A program made the translations under genes and the position numbers. From positions 1 to 23,179 of the forward strand of contig DHNM01000005.1 of the NCBI GenBank assembly GCA_002409525.1: 23,179 nt of DNA, read 5' to 3'. The notes beneath the pieces were generated by a model. The model searched no databases, was not told the origin of the DNA, and saw only the letters and a program-made list of their open reading frames with translations. The DNA is from Eubacterium sp. UBA5416. GTDB taxonomy: Bacteria; Bacillota; Clostridia; Lachnospirales; Lachnospiraceae. This document shows, in pieces, positions 7,235-15,072 of the stretch (the first letter of the stretch is position 1; the number at the start of each line of letters is the position of its first letter).

Positions 7235-8230
7235 ATGCTGACAAAAAAACAAAACCTATTGGAAACAATACATGGCGGACATCCGGACCGTTTCGTGAAC
7301 CAATACGAGTTTATTCATATCTTTATGAGTGACCCGTATAATGCGTCAGATCCGTCACCTAAGTATGGGGAAGTAAATGTGACAAATAAATGGGGGATCA
7401 CAAAATCATGGCCGGAAGGGACTCCCGGAGCATTTCCTGTACTCGATGAAGAGCACAGAGTACTGAAGGATATTGACGACTGGAAAGAAGTCATAAAAGC
7501 ACCGAAAATGGTTTTTTCGGAAAGTTCATGGGAACCGGCAATAAAAGAAATTGAAGGTGTTGACCGGAACGAACAATTCGTGTCGCCCTTTGTTGCTCCC
7601 GGACTCTTTGAGAGATTACATTATTTGATGGGCATGGAAGATGCCATGGTAAACTTTTATGAAGAACCGGAAGAAGTTCATGATCTGATTAAGTACATAA
7701 CAGAATGGGAACTGGAGTATGCGGATTTGCTTTGCAGTCATCTTCATCCGGATGCACTGTTCCATCATGACGACTGGGGCAGTCAGAAGTCAACATTCTT
7801 CTCAAAGGATATGTTTGAAGAGTTCTTTGTTGATGCCTATAAAGAGATATACGGATATTATAGGGATCATGGTGTGGAACTGGTTGTTCATCATTCAGAT
7901 TCCTATGCAGAGCCTTTTGTACCGGATATGATTGATATCGGAATCGATATCTGGCAGGGAGTTATGGCGACCAACAATATCCCTGAGATGATCAAAAAGT
8001 ATGGTGGAAAGATATCCTTTATGGGAGGAATTAACTCCGCAACAGTAGACCATCCCGGCTGGACAAGAGAAGAAATCCAAAAAGAAGTTGAGAGAGTTTG
8101 TACTGAGTATGGAAAAGACAAACATTACTATATCCCTAATATCATACAAGGGCTGCCGCTTTCAACTTTTGAAGGAGTTTATGAAACAACCTCGGAAGAG
8201 ATCGATAAAATGAGCAAAAAAATGTTTTAA
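7235..8230 (+). CDS. Uroporphyrinogen decarboxylase-superfamily protein (methyltransferase-like)
   Basis: The protein has 331 residues of the URO-D fold, which includes true heme-pathway decarboxylases and the MtaA/CmuA-type corrinoid-linked methyltransferases. Features visible are the N-terminal TKKQNLLETIHGGHPDR segment, a HHDDWGSQKSTFFS motif mid-protein, and VHHSDSYAEP followed by FMGGINS. The His-x-Cys zinc motif of MtaA is not present; histidine and aspartate pairs occupy the pocket-like positions. No heme genes surround it, and it has its own leader and terminator, so a heme role is unlikely. A methyl-transfer or demethylation role on an unknown small molecule is an inference from the family. 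The ATG follows a GGAGG ribosome binding site. Confidence 0.8.
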   Translation: MLTKKQNLLETIHGGHPDRFVNQYEFIHIFMSDPYNASDPSPKYGEVNVTNKWGITKSWPEGTPGAFPVLDEEHRVLKDIDDWKEVIKAPKMVFSESSWEPAIKEIEGVDRNEQFVSPFVAPGLFERLHYLMGMEDAMVNFYEEPEEVHDLIKYITEWELEYADLLCSHLHPDALFHHDDWGSQKSTFFSKDMFEEFFVDAYKEIYGYYRDHGVELVVHHSDSYAEPFVPDMIDIGIDIWQGVMATNNIPEMIKKYGGKISFMGGINSATVDHPGWTREEIQKEVERVCTEYGKDKHYYIPNIIQGLPLSTFEGVYETTSEEIDKMSKKMF

Positions 8231-8263
8231 AACATCATTCGCCATGTGAATACAATTTGTGGG

Positions 8264-8286
8264 AGCAGCCTGTTTGGGCTGCTTTT
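8264..8286 (+). terminator. Rho-independent terminator after the URO-D-family gene
   Basis: AGCAGCC (8264-8270) pairs with GGCTGCT (8277-8283) around a 6-base loop and runs into TTTT. It separates this gene from the purine genes downstream. Confidence 0.75.
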
Positions 8287-8405
8287 GCATATATAAATCC
8301 AAAAAAGTCTTACAGAATATGGAGGATATATTGTAAAGGTCACATTATGTATAGAGTTGGGCACTTATTCCCTGTATAGTTTAAGAAAGGGGGTAAAGGA
8401 AAGAG

Positions 8406-9731
8406 ATGAGTATTAAAAGCTTTTTTAAACTGGAAGAAAAGGGAACAAGTGTTAAGACAGAGATGATTGCCGGTGTAACGACTTTCATGACTATGGCCTA
8501 TGTAATGGCAGTACAGCCCAGTGCAATCGTGGGGTTTTCGGGAAATTCTTATACAGATATCAATGGAGTTGTCATCAACAAAGAGGCTGTTATGGTGACA
8601 TGTGCCGTTGTAAGTGCGATTATTACCCTTTTTATGGGACTGTATGCGAATTTACCTTTTGCACTTGCTACGGGGATGGGCACTAACTTTATGTTCGGGG
8701 GATTGATACAATCAAATACATTGTCTTTTGGAGCGGTTATGTCTATAACTCTGGTATCCGGTATCATTTTTGTGCTATTAACTATTTTTGGGGTCCGGGA
8801 CTTGATTGTCAAGGCTATACCAAAAAATATTAAGATTGGTATTGGAACGGCGATAGGATTTTATATCACATATCTTGGATTTAAAAATTCCGGTATTGGA
8901 AACTTTGAAAATGGGATTACTTTCGGTAGCTTGAAGGATCCTGCAGTACTACTGGCAATAGCAGGGCTCTTGCTTATTGCTATTTTAACGGTTTATAAAG
9001 TAAATGGTGCTATATTGATTGGAATTGTAGCCATTACGATTATCGGTATACCTTTAGGCGTTACCAAGGTTCCGGAGACTATTGCGAAGGTACCTGATTT
9101 TAGAGGCTTAAGTAATATCATGTTTGAATTTGACTTTAAAGCTCTGCTCTCATTCCAGACAATCGTATATGTCTTTATTGCCTTCTGTGGCGATTTCTTT
9201 TCTACACTGGGGACTGTGCTCGGGGTAGCCAAAAAAGCCAATATGCTTGACAAGGATGGAAACATGCCCGACATTCAAAAACCCTTCTTAGTGGATGCGA
9301 TAGGTACTTGTGTGGGTGCATTTACCGGAAACACTACAATTACGACATTCGTAGAATCTACGGCGGGAGTAGAAGCAGGGGGGCGTTCCGGACTTTCAAG
9401 TATTGTTACAGGTGTACTTTTTGGTATTATGGTTTTCTTTTCACCACTTGTTTTGATGATTCCAAATGCTGCTACAGGACCTGCACTTATTTTTGTAGGG
9501 CTTCTGATGATCAATGGTATTCAGGATATTGATTTTGATGATTTTACGGAGTTGTTTGGCGCTTTTATTATGATTGTTTTTGTTATCTTTACCGGAGGAG
9601 TTGCCAACGGCATAGCGGCCGGTCTCCTGGCTCATATTGTGATCAAGCTGGCATCGGGTAAGTGGAGAGAGCTGCATCCTGTTATGTATGTATTAGCGAT
9701 TCCCCTGGTTATGTATTTTATATTCATGTAA
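8406..9731 (+). CDS. Purine permease, AzgA/PbuG-type NCS2 transporter
   Basis: This is a protein of 441 residues with about 12-14 membrane helices. Its N-terminus, with KTEMIAGVTTFMTMAYVMAVQPS at about residues 18-40, is the hallmark of the AzgA/PbuG group, which takes up adenine, guanine and hypoxanthine by proton symport. The segments GMGTNFMFGG and FVESTAGVEAGGRSGLSS are the conserved substrate-site regions of the family. It sits 15 bases upstream of adenine deaminase, so adenine is the most likely main substrate. No purine riboswitch consensus was found in the 119 bases before it, although purine permeases of Clostridia often have one. Confidence 0.92.
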   Translation: MSIKSFFKLEEKGTSVKTEMIAGVTTFMTMAYVMAVQPSAIVGFSGNSYTDINGVVINKEAVMVTCAVVSAIITLFMGLYANLPFALATGMGTNFMFGGLIQSNTLSFGAVMSITLVSGIIFVLLTIFGVRDLIVKAIPKNIKIGIGTAIGFYITYLGFKNSGIGNFENGITFGSLKDPAVLLAIAGLLLIAILTVYKVNGAILIGIVAITIIGIPLGVTKVPETIAKVPDFRGLSNIMFEFDFKALLSFQTIVYVFIAFCGDFFSTLGTVLGVAKKANMLDKDGNMPDIQKPFLVDAIGTCVGAFTGNTTITTFVESTAGVEAGGRSGLSSIVTGVLFGIMVFFSPLVLMIPNAATGPALIFVGLLMINGIQDIDFDDFTELFGAFIMIVFVIFTGGVANGIAAGLLAHIVIKLASGKWRELHPVMYVLAIPLVMYFIFM

Positions 9732-9746
9732 AAGGAGAAGGATAAG

Positions 9747-11519
9747 ATGAAAATATGTTCAAGGAATAAAAAGAACTTATTGAAAGCCGCTTTGGGTGAG
9801 ATTGAAAGTGATCTATTGATTAAGAATATACAGCTGGTGAATGTGATTACAGGAGAAGTTTATCCGGCAAGTGTATATGTGTATGATGGAATGATCGCGC
9901 ATGTAGAGTGGCGTCATCCAGATGAAGAGACAGTAAAGGCTCATGAAGTCATTGACGGAAAAGGCAGATTTTTGATTCCCGGTCTGGTGGACAGTCATGT
10001 ACATATTGAAAGCTCGATGATGACGCCGGGAAACTTTGCGAAAGCAGTGATTCCTCATGGGACCACTACCGTTATTACGGACCCTCATGAGATGGGCAAT
10101 GTATATGGCGTCGAAGGCGTCCGTTACATGCATGATGCCGGAAACGGTCTGCCCATGTGCCAGTACATTGATATCCCCAGCTGCGTACCATCGGTACCCG
10201 GCCTTGAAAATACCGGGGCAGATTTTGGTGCCTTAGAGATTGAAGAGCTGGCCGGACTTGAGCGAGTGATCGGACTTGCTGAGGTTATGAGTTACATCGA
10301 TGTCATCCATGGAGAAGACAGAATGATGGATATTATTGATGTAGCAGAAAGTCATGGACTATATCTTCAGGGTCATGCACCGTCTGTGACGGGCCGAGAG
10401 CTCTCGGCTTATCTTTGTGCCGGACCGAACACCTGCCATGAAACAAGAGAAGCAGGAGAAGCAATTGAGAAGTATCGAAGCGGTATGCGTCTTGATGCGA
10501 GGGACAGCTCCATTACGAAAAATGTAAAGGAAGTATGGAAGGGTGTTAAGAATTGTAAATTCTTCGATAACCTTAGTTTTTGTACGGATGACAGAGAGGC
10601 CGATGATATTCTAAATAACGGACAGTTAGATGAAGTTGTACGCTCTGCGATTGAAGCTGGAATGGAGCCAATAGCAGCAATCAAATCGGCGACCTGGAAT
10701 TCGGCGAGAGAGGCCGGAATCACAAATCTGGGTGCTATCGCGCCAGGGTATGCAGCAGATATGTTGATTGTTGATGATCTTAGGACACTTCATCCAAGCC
10801 ACGTCTTTTACAGAGGCGAGCTGGTTGCCAGAAATGGAAAAATTACGGCGGCAATTGAGAAGAAAGAATATCCACTGGAAAAAAGAAATTCTGTGGCAGT
10901 CAAAGAGTTAAGTGAGGATGATTTTACTATTAAAGTACAGTCAGGCAGAGATACGGTAAAAGTGAATCTAATGTGCTACTATGATTTGAATTTATCTACT
11001 ACCAAGCTAGAAACCAGAGTGTTGCCGGTAGTTGCCGGAAAATTGAAATTAGATAAGGATTTGAAGTTCGTGGCAGTGGTAAATCGTTATGAAGGAAACA
11101 ATAATATTGCATTGGGATTAGTGAGTGGGTTTGGAACAAAACAGGGTGCGCTGGCGTCTACAGTCTCTCATGACAGTCATAACCTGACAATTGTCTATGA
11201 TAAACCCGAAGATGCTCTGGTTGTCGCAAACGCTCTAAAAGCCTGTGGCGGAGGTATGTGCGCTGCTCTAGAAGGGAAGATACTCCACACACTGGAACTT
11301 CCCCTGGGAGGACTTATCTCCTTAAAACCGGCGGAAGAGCTTGCGATTGATATTACACAGATGAAGGATGCGATCCGCCAACTGGGCCTGATAGAGATGG
11401 AAAATCCCCTTCTTCGCATCGTAACCCTCGCATTGCCGGTAGTTCCCGAGGCAAAAATGACGGATTTAGGTTTGGTGAAAGTATCAACAAAGGAACTGAT
11501 ACCTCTATTTGCGCAGTAA
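9747..11519 (+). CDS. ade: Adenine deaminase
   Basis: The enzyme has 590 residues, close to the 577 of Bacillus subtilis AdeC. It converts adenine to hypoxanthine and ammonia in the cytoplasm, feeding purine salvage. It is an amidohydrolase with the metal-binding motif DSHVHIESS at about residues 82-90 and TDPHE at about 111-115. The C-terminal domain contains SHDSHN and GGGMCAALEG, typical of this enzyme family. An AAAGGAGAAGG ribosome binding site precedes the ATG. The gene forms a two-gene unit with the purine permease, so import and deamination are coupled. A strong terminator follows. Confidence 0.95.
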   Translation: MKICSRNKKNLLKAALGEIESDLLIKNIQLVNVITGEVYPASVYVYDGMIAHVEWRHPDEETVKAHEVIDGKGRFLIPGLVDSHVHIESSMMTPGNFAKAVIPHGTTTVITDPHEMGNVYGVEGVRYMHDAGNGLPMCQYIDIPSCVPSVPGLENTGADFGALEIEELAGLERVIGLAEVMSYIDVIHGEDRMMDIIDVAESHGLYLQGHAPSVTGRELSAYLCAGPNTCHETREAGEAIEKYRSGMRLDARDSSITKNVKEVWKGVKNCKFFDNLSFCTDDREADDILNNGQLDEVVRSAIEAGMEPIAAIKSATWNSAREAGITNLGAIAPGYAADMLIVDDLRTLHPSHVFYRGELVARNGKITAAIEKKEYPLEKRNSVAVKELSEDDFTIKVQSGRDTVKVNLMCYYDLNLSTTKLETRVLPVVAGKLKLDKDLKFVAVVNRYEGNNNIALGLVSGFGTKQGALASTVSHDSHNLTIVYDKPEDALVVANALKACGGGMCAALEGKILHTLELPLGGLISLKPAEELAIDITQMKDAIRQLGLIEMENPLLRIVTLALPVVPEAKMTDLGLVKVSTKELIPLFAQ

Positions 11520-11566
11520 ACACAATTAGTTTGTATGAATGAGCACAGATTTCAAAGTTTTCTATT

Positions 11567-11605
11567 AAAAATACCGTCCGCCAAAGTCTGGCGGTCGGTA
11601 TTTTT
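11567..11605. terminator. Strong bidirectional terminator after adenine deaminase
   Basis: A long stem (left arm 11567-11583, AAAAATACCGTCCGCCA; right arm 11589-11605, TGGCGGTCGGTATTTTT) has a 5-base loop and ends in five T residues. There is one T-T mismatch in the stem. Confidence 0.9.
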
Positions 11606-11684
11606 AAAACACTTGCTAATTATCGAGGAGTCATAAGTATCCCTTGCGTTTATAGGTAAATATGTATAAGATGTAAGTATATTA

Positions 11685-11713
11685 TTTAATGCATAATCTA
11701 AAATGCATATAAT
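11685..11713 (+). promoter_or_regulatory. Probable promoter of the nitroreductase operon
   Basis: A full-consensus TATAAT (11708-11713) lies 17 bases from a weak TTTAAT (11685-11690). Two copies of the self-complementary ATGCAT (11689-11694 and 11703-11708) sit in and beside the spacer and might bind a regulator. Confidence 0.4.
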
Positions 11714-11754
11714 TTTGCAATCAATTTATTGAGAGACGGAATGGAGGCATAGCC

Positions 11755-12279
11755 ATGGAAGCTATAGAGAATATTTTCACTCGCAAGAGTGTCAGAAACT
11801 TCAAGAATATACCGGTTGAGAAAGATAAGATCAGAAAAATCCTATCAGCAGGAATGAGTGGACCAAGCTGTGTGAATGCGAGAGACTGGTCTTTTCTTGT
11901 GATTACGAATAAGGAAAAACTTTCGAAGATGGCGGACGCTAATGGACGTTATGCCAGACACCTGAAAAAGGCAGCTTTTGGAATCCTTGTATGTGGTGAT
12001 TTGGAACGGGCATATTCAGAGGCAGAGGATTACTGGGTAATCGACGGAGCAATTGCGGCACAGAATATGATTTTATGTGCTCATGCTCTCGGAATTGGTT
12101 CTGTCTGGCTGGGAACCTGGCCTCAGATGGACCGTGTGAAGAACCAGGCTGAATTATTCTCACTGCCGGATCACATTGTTCCACATTCTGTGATTGCCTT
12201 TGGGTATCCGGAAGAAGAAAAACCAGAAGAAGACCGGGATTTATACGAAGAAGACCGGGTTCACTTCGAAGAATGGTAA
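11755..12279 (+). CDS. Nitroreductase-family flavoprotein
   Basis: The protein has 174 residues of the FMN-dependent nitroreductase fold. The N-terminal IFTRKSVRNFKNIPVEKDKI segment contains the conserved R-S-x-R-x-F FMN-phosphate contact, followed by GPSCVNARDWSFLV, which corresponds to the usual PSaxNxQpW segment. DYWVIDGAIAAQNM and ALGIGSVWLGTW are also typical. Members use NAD(P)H to reduce nitro compounds, quinones or flavins. The real substrate is unknown. It lies 10 bases upstream of the disrupted ATPase gene, and AAGGAGG at the end of this gene provides the ribosome binding site for it. Confidence 0.9.
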   Translation: MEAIENIFTRKSVRNFKNIPVEKDKIRKILSAGMSGPSCVNARDWSFLVITNKEKLSKMADANGRYARHLKKAAFGILVCGDLERAYSEAEDYWVIDGAIAAQNMILCAHALGIGSVWLGTWPQMDRVKNQAELFSLPDHIVPHSVIAFGYPEEEKPEEDRDLYEEDRVHFEEW

Positions 12280-12289
12280 GGAGGCGCGT

Positions 12290-12574
12290 ATGATTTATCT
12301 ATCCCATTTTTCTTTTCCTGATGCGGAAGAGGAGATGGATGTTCGTATGGAGATCAGAAGGACCTGCTATGACAGCTTTTATCCATTTCAGATTTTGTCA
12401 AAGCATCAGTTGTCTATGCTTGATTTTGAACCTGTTACGATTTTATATGGAGGAAATGGATCTGGGAAAACGACTGCATTAAATGTCATTGGAGAAAAGC
12501 TTGGTCTTGCGAGAGATACACCATATAATCGTTCAAACTTCTTTGAAGATTATATCCATCTGTGTTCTTTTGAA
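12290..12574 (+). pseudogene. AAA/ABC-type ATPase, 5' part, split by an IS element
   Basis: This is the first 95 codons of an AAA-family ATPase. It contains Walker A GGNGSGKTT at about residues 54-62 after FEPVTILYG, and ends near YNRSNFFEDYIHLCSFE. The reading frame then enters an IS200/IS605-type element and stops at 12602-12604 after about nine foreign residues. The rest of the protein is found after the element at 14297. The start is fixed by AAGGAGG a few bases upstream and by the 10-base gap to nitroreductase. The joined protein would have about 286 residues. Such RecF/SMC-like stand-alone ATPases have no well-defined role; some act in defence or DNA metabolism. The N-terminal piece alone lacks Walker B and cannot hydrolyse ATP. 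Confidence 0.85.
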
Positions 12575-12661
12575 ATAGGGCTACCGCAATCCCACTGGCT
12601 TTAGACGGTGTGTTAAGGTAGCCAAAAGTAGCGATTTATGTTATGTTTGTGTCATGGGAAC

Positions 12662-13024
12662 ATGGAAATCAAAGAACAGGCACATATATTTATTACAGTA
12701 ACACACATTATTTTCGTATGCAAATATAGAAAGAAGTTGCTGACATCAAAACAAATATCAGATGATATCAAGCAATTTTCTTATGAGATATGTCAAAGAC
12801 ATCCTGTGATTATTAGATATAAAGACCATATTCATTACATGATAGAAACAGAACCAACGATGTCTAACAGTAAAATCGTAAATCTAATGAAAAGTTATAC
12901 AACATATCATATTTGGGAAAGATACCCGAATTATTTGAGAAAACATTTCTGGAAAGAACATACCTTGTGGACAGATGGATACTTCGCCTGTAGTGTGGGA
13001 ATGTTTCAGAAGAAAGGCAGGTGA
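12662..13024 (+). CDS. tnpA: TnpA, Y1 (HUH) transposase, C-terminally damaged
   Basis: This IS200-type single-strand transposase is recognised from HIIFVCKYRKKLL, the HUH motif DHIHYM (histidines 56 and 58 from this start), and FWKEHTLWTDGYFACSVG. It has about 120 residues, whereas intact relatives run on for 10-30 more residues with a helix of the type ETIRxYIxxQ that carries the catalytic tyrosine. Here the frame ends MFQKKGR after SVG. In another frame the DNA reads NVSEE just after VG, so a single-base loss plus a deletion of roughly 30 bases best explains the loss. The protein should be unable to cleave DNA. The start is uncertain; an ATG at 12638 is also in frame. Confidence 0.75.
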   Translation: MEIKEQAHIFITVTHIIFVCKYRKKLLTSKQISDDIKQFSYEICQRHPVIIRYKDHIHYMIETEPTMSNSKIVNLMKSYTTYHIWERYPNYLRKHFWKEHTLWTDGYFACSVGMFQKKGR

Positions 13025-13030
13025 CAGCAA

Positions 13031-14185
13031 ATGTTAAAAGCATATAAATACAGGATTTATCCAAATCATGAGCAGAAAACTCAAATTGCAAAAACATTTG
13101 GATGTTGCCGTTTTGTATATAATCAGACTCTTTCGTATAGAAAAGATAACTATGAGCAGGAGAAAAAGTCTGTCAGTAAAACAGACTGTAATAATTACTG
13201 TAACAGGGAATTAAAGAAAACATATGGATGGCTCAAAGAAGTAGACAAATTTGCTTTAACCAATGCTATTTATAACATGGACCGTGCATACCGGAAATTT
13301 TTTAAGGGTGCAAGACGTTTGGGAGACGTCTGCTCTGCACCGACCGGAGTAGAACGGAGACATGCAGGTTATCCTAAATTCAAGAGCAAACACGATAATC
13401 ATAAGTCATATACCACCAATTTTACAAATGGAAATATAACGGCAGATTTTGAGAATGGAAAAATCAAACTGCCAAAGCTGGGAAATATAGAAACAAAATT
13501 ACATAGAAGTTTTAAGGGGCAGATAAAATCGGCAACTGTTTCACAAGTTCCAAGTGGGAAATATCATGTGTCCATTCTTGTGGAAACAGAGCATATAAAA
13601 ATGCCAGATGTTGCAGGAAAAACAGGTCTGGACTTAGGAATAAAAGAGTTATGTATTACATCAGACGGCAGAAAATATGAAAATCCAAAGACGATTAGAA
13701 AGTATGAGAAAAAGCTTACAAGGCTGCAAAGGCAGCTGGCACATAAAGAAAAGAGAAGCAAAAATTATGATAAGGCAAAGAAACAGATTGCCTTGTGTCA
13801 TGAGAAAATAACAAATACGAGAAAAGATTATCTGCATAAAATTTCACACGAAATTGTCAGCGAAAACCAAGTGATAGTTTCAGAAAATTTACAGATAAAA
13901 AACATGGTAAAAAATCATCATCTGGCAAAATCCATAAGCGATGTTTCATGGTATGAGCTGACAAGACAATTAGAATATAAGTCAAAGTGGAATGGAAGGG
14001 AATATGTCAAAATAGATACGTTTTATGCCAGCAGTCAGTTGTGTTCCATTTGTGGTTATCAAAATACAGACATAAAGGATTTGTCGGTAAGAGAATGGAT
14101 CTGTCCGGTCTGTGGAGTAAAGCATGATAGGGACATCAATGCTGCGAGGAACATACTGGCAGAGGGGTTAAGTCAAATAGCATAA
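13031..14185 (+). CDS. tnpB: TnpB, RNA-guided RuvC nuclease of the IS605 element
   Basis: The protein has 384 residues and an N-terminal MLKAYKYRIYPNHEQ helix-turn-helix region typical of TnpB. The RuvC catalytic acids are in place: D201 in GLDLGIKEL, E285 in VSENLQIKN and D368 in HDRDINAARN. A zinc finger, CSIC at 338-341 and CPVC at 358-361, lies between the last two. TnpB uses an RNA from the element's right end to cut the DNA site from which the element has been lost, which favours its retention. It starts 6 bases after tnpA. An extra segment of about 19 residues lies at about 93-112 (ARRLGDVCSAPTGVERRHA), between FFKG and GYPKFKSK, and is encoded by a hairpin-forming stretch. Confidence 0.93.
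   Translation: MLKAYKYRIYPNHEQKTQIAKTFGCCRFVYNQTLSYRKDNYEQEKKSVSKTDCNNYCNRELKKTYGWLKEVDKFALTNAIYNMDRAYRKFFKGARRLGDVCSAPTGVERRHAGYPKFKSKHDNHKSYTTNFTNGNITADFENGKIKLPKLGNIETKLHRSFKGQIKSATVSQVPSGKYHVSILVETEHIKMPDVAGKTGLDLGIKELCITSDGRKYENPKTIRKYEKKLTRLQRQLAHKEKRSKNYDKAKKQIALCHEKITNTRKDYLHKISHEIVSENQVIVSENLQIKNMVKNHHLAKSISDVSWYELTRQLEYKSKWNGREYVKIDTFYASSQLCSICGYQNTDIKDLSVREWICPVCGVKHDRDINAARNILAEGLSQIA
13307..13341 (+). repeat. Nested inverted repeat inside tnpB
   Basis: GGTGCA (13307-13312) and TGCACC (13336-13341) enclose AGACGT (13313-13318) and ACGTCT (13326-13331), giving a 12-base-pair hairpin with a 7-base loop and a 4-base bulge. It coincides with the extra protein segment of TnpB. Confidence 0.7.
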
Positions 14186-14316
14186 GAAAAAATAATTTAT
14201 AGGGCAGGGACTGTCCGAATTAACGCCTGTGGAGATAGTAGGTTGCGAGGTCTGCGAAGCAGGAAGCCCATTGGCTTTAGACGATGGGTAGTTCACTTGA
14301 GTCATGAAATAACAGA
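14186..14316 (+). ncRNA. Predicted reRNA (omega-RNA) scaffold and guide of TnpB
   Basis: The RNA partner of TnpB is normally made from the 3' end of tnpB through the right end of the element, with the guide being the host sequence just outside. Here 111 noncoding bases (14186-14296) follow tnpB, include the right-end hairpin, and lead into the ATPase gene, whose first 16-20 bases after 14296 (starting TTGAGTCATG) would be the guide. The position follows family knowledge; the 5' end of the RNA is unknown. Confidence 0.5.
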
Positions 14317-14872
14317 GGCCAGCAGGATCATTACCAGCGATGATGTATTTGATTTTATGTTGAACCTGAGAACTCTAAATGAAGGAATTGATCAAAAACG
14401 TGAAGATCTATTTGAGGAATACCTTGATGCAAAGTATTCTAAATTTCAGATGAGATCTCTGGATGATTATGACCAGCTGAAGAAGGTGAATCTTGCCCGT
14501 AGAAAAACGCAGTCTAAATTTGTCAGGGGAAGTCTGATGAATAATGTTCGGGAACATTCTAATGGAGAGAGTGCTTTCTTATACTTTACGGAGAAGATTC
14601 AGCAAGACGGGCTGTATCTTCTGGATGAACCGGAAAACAGTCTTTCACCGGATAAGCAGCAGGAACTATTGAAATACCTGGAAGATTCTGCAAGATTTTT
14701 CGGCTGTCAGTTTATCATTGCAACGCATTCACCTTTTCTTCTCTTTATGAAAGGCGCCAAGATCTATGACATGGATGAAGATCCGGTGGATGTGAAAAGA
14801 TGGACAGAATTACCAAGTGTACGTGCCTATTTTGACTTTTTTAAGGCACACGAAGATGAGCTGGAGCAGTAA
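14297..14872 (+). pseudogene. AAA/ABC-type ATPase, 3' part, split by an IS element
   Basis: This is the remaining 191 codons of the ATPase begun at 12290, in frame if the element is removed. It encodes EITEASRIITSDDVFDF, an ABC-like signature region NVREHSNGES, Walker B LYLLDEPENSL, and a switch histidine in IIATHSPF. It has no start of its own; the open frame extends back into the element's right end to a TTG at 14243. The piece lacks Walker A. The two pieces show no other damage, so the insertion looks recent or is tolerated. Confidence 0.85.
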
Positions 14873-15018
14873 AACATATGGACTGGAGGCCTGACTGCCC
14901 AGGATCAGTTTAAGTCTTCTCTGGATTATTTCAGAATATCATATAAATAGACTGGCTGCCCACCAAAATTGGATCAGAGGACAGCAGACAAAATATAGTA
15001 TCGGGAGGGAGTAATACA

Positions 15019-15072
15019 ATGAATAAGATCAGCTGTTATTTTGGAGGTCATAATGTCAGTTTCACCGGGTAA
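15019..15072 (+). CDS. Possible 17-residue leader peptide before the WYL regulator
   Basis: An ATG at 15019 with a well-placed GGGAGGGA (15003-15010) opens a frame of 17 codons ending TAA at 15072. It covers the ribosome binding site and start of the WYL regulator in another frame. It could couple translation to that gene, or be a remnant or chance. There is no family evidence. Confidence 0.25.
   Translation: MNKISCYFGGHNVSFTG

Larger units (their letters stand above)
12575..14296 (+). mobile_element. IS200/IS605-family element with tnpA and tnpB, inserted in an ATPase gene
   Basis: The element is about 1.72 kb. Its ends are not terminal inverted repeats but subterminal hairpins: left at 12591-12612 (CCCACTG, loop, CGGTGTG, with mismatches) and right at 14267-14288 (CCCATTG and CGATGGG). 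Both share the core TGGCTTTAGACG. The right tip is TAGTTCAC (14289-14296). The left tip is placed after TTGAA (12570-12574); a tip after 12577 would also keep the host frame. The GAA before the right hairpin can pair with TTC of the right tip, and the CAA before the left hairpin with TTG of the left flank, as expected of guide and cleavage sequences in this family. There is no target duplication. The element appears more A+T-rich than its surroundings. Confidence 0.9.

Noticed and set aside
8287..8405. Purine riboswitch before the purine permease
   Set aside because: Such switches are common there, but the conserved core bases and the three-way junction layout could not be found in this stretch.
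12575..14296. CRISPR or Cas12 system
   Set aside because: The RuvC protein is a TnpB of IS605 type next to TnpA, with transposon end hairpins; there is no repeat array.
14880..14990. Imperfect duplicate (GACTGG, CTGCCCA, GGATCAG) after the ATPase gene
   Set aside because: The two copies share only short blocks with different spacing, and I could not show they are a true repeat or terminator.
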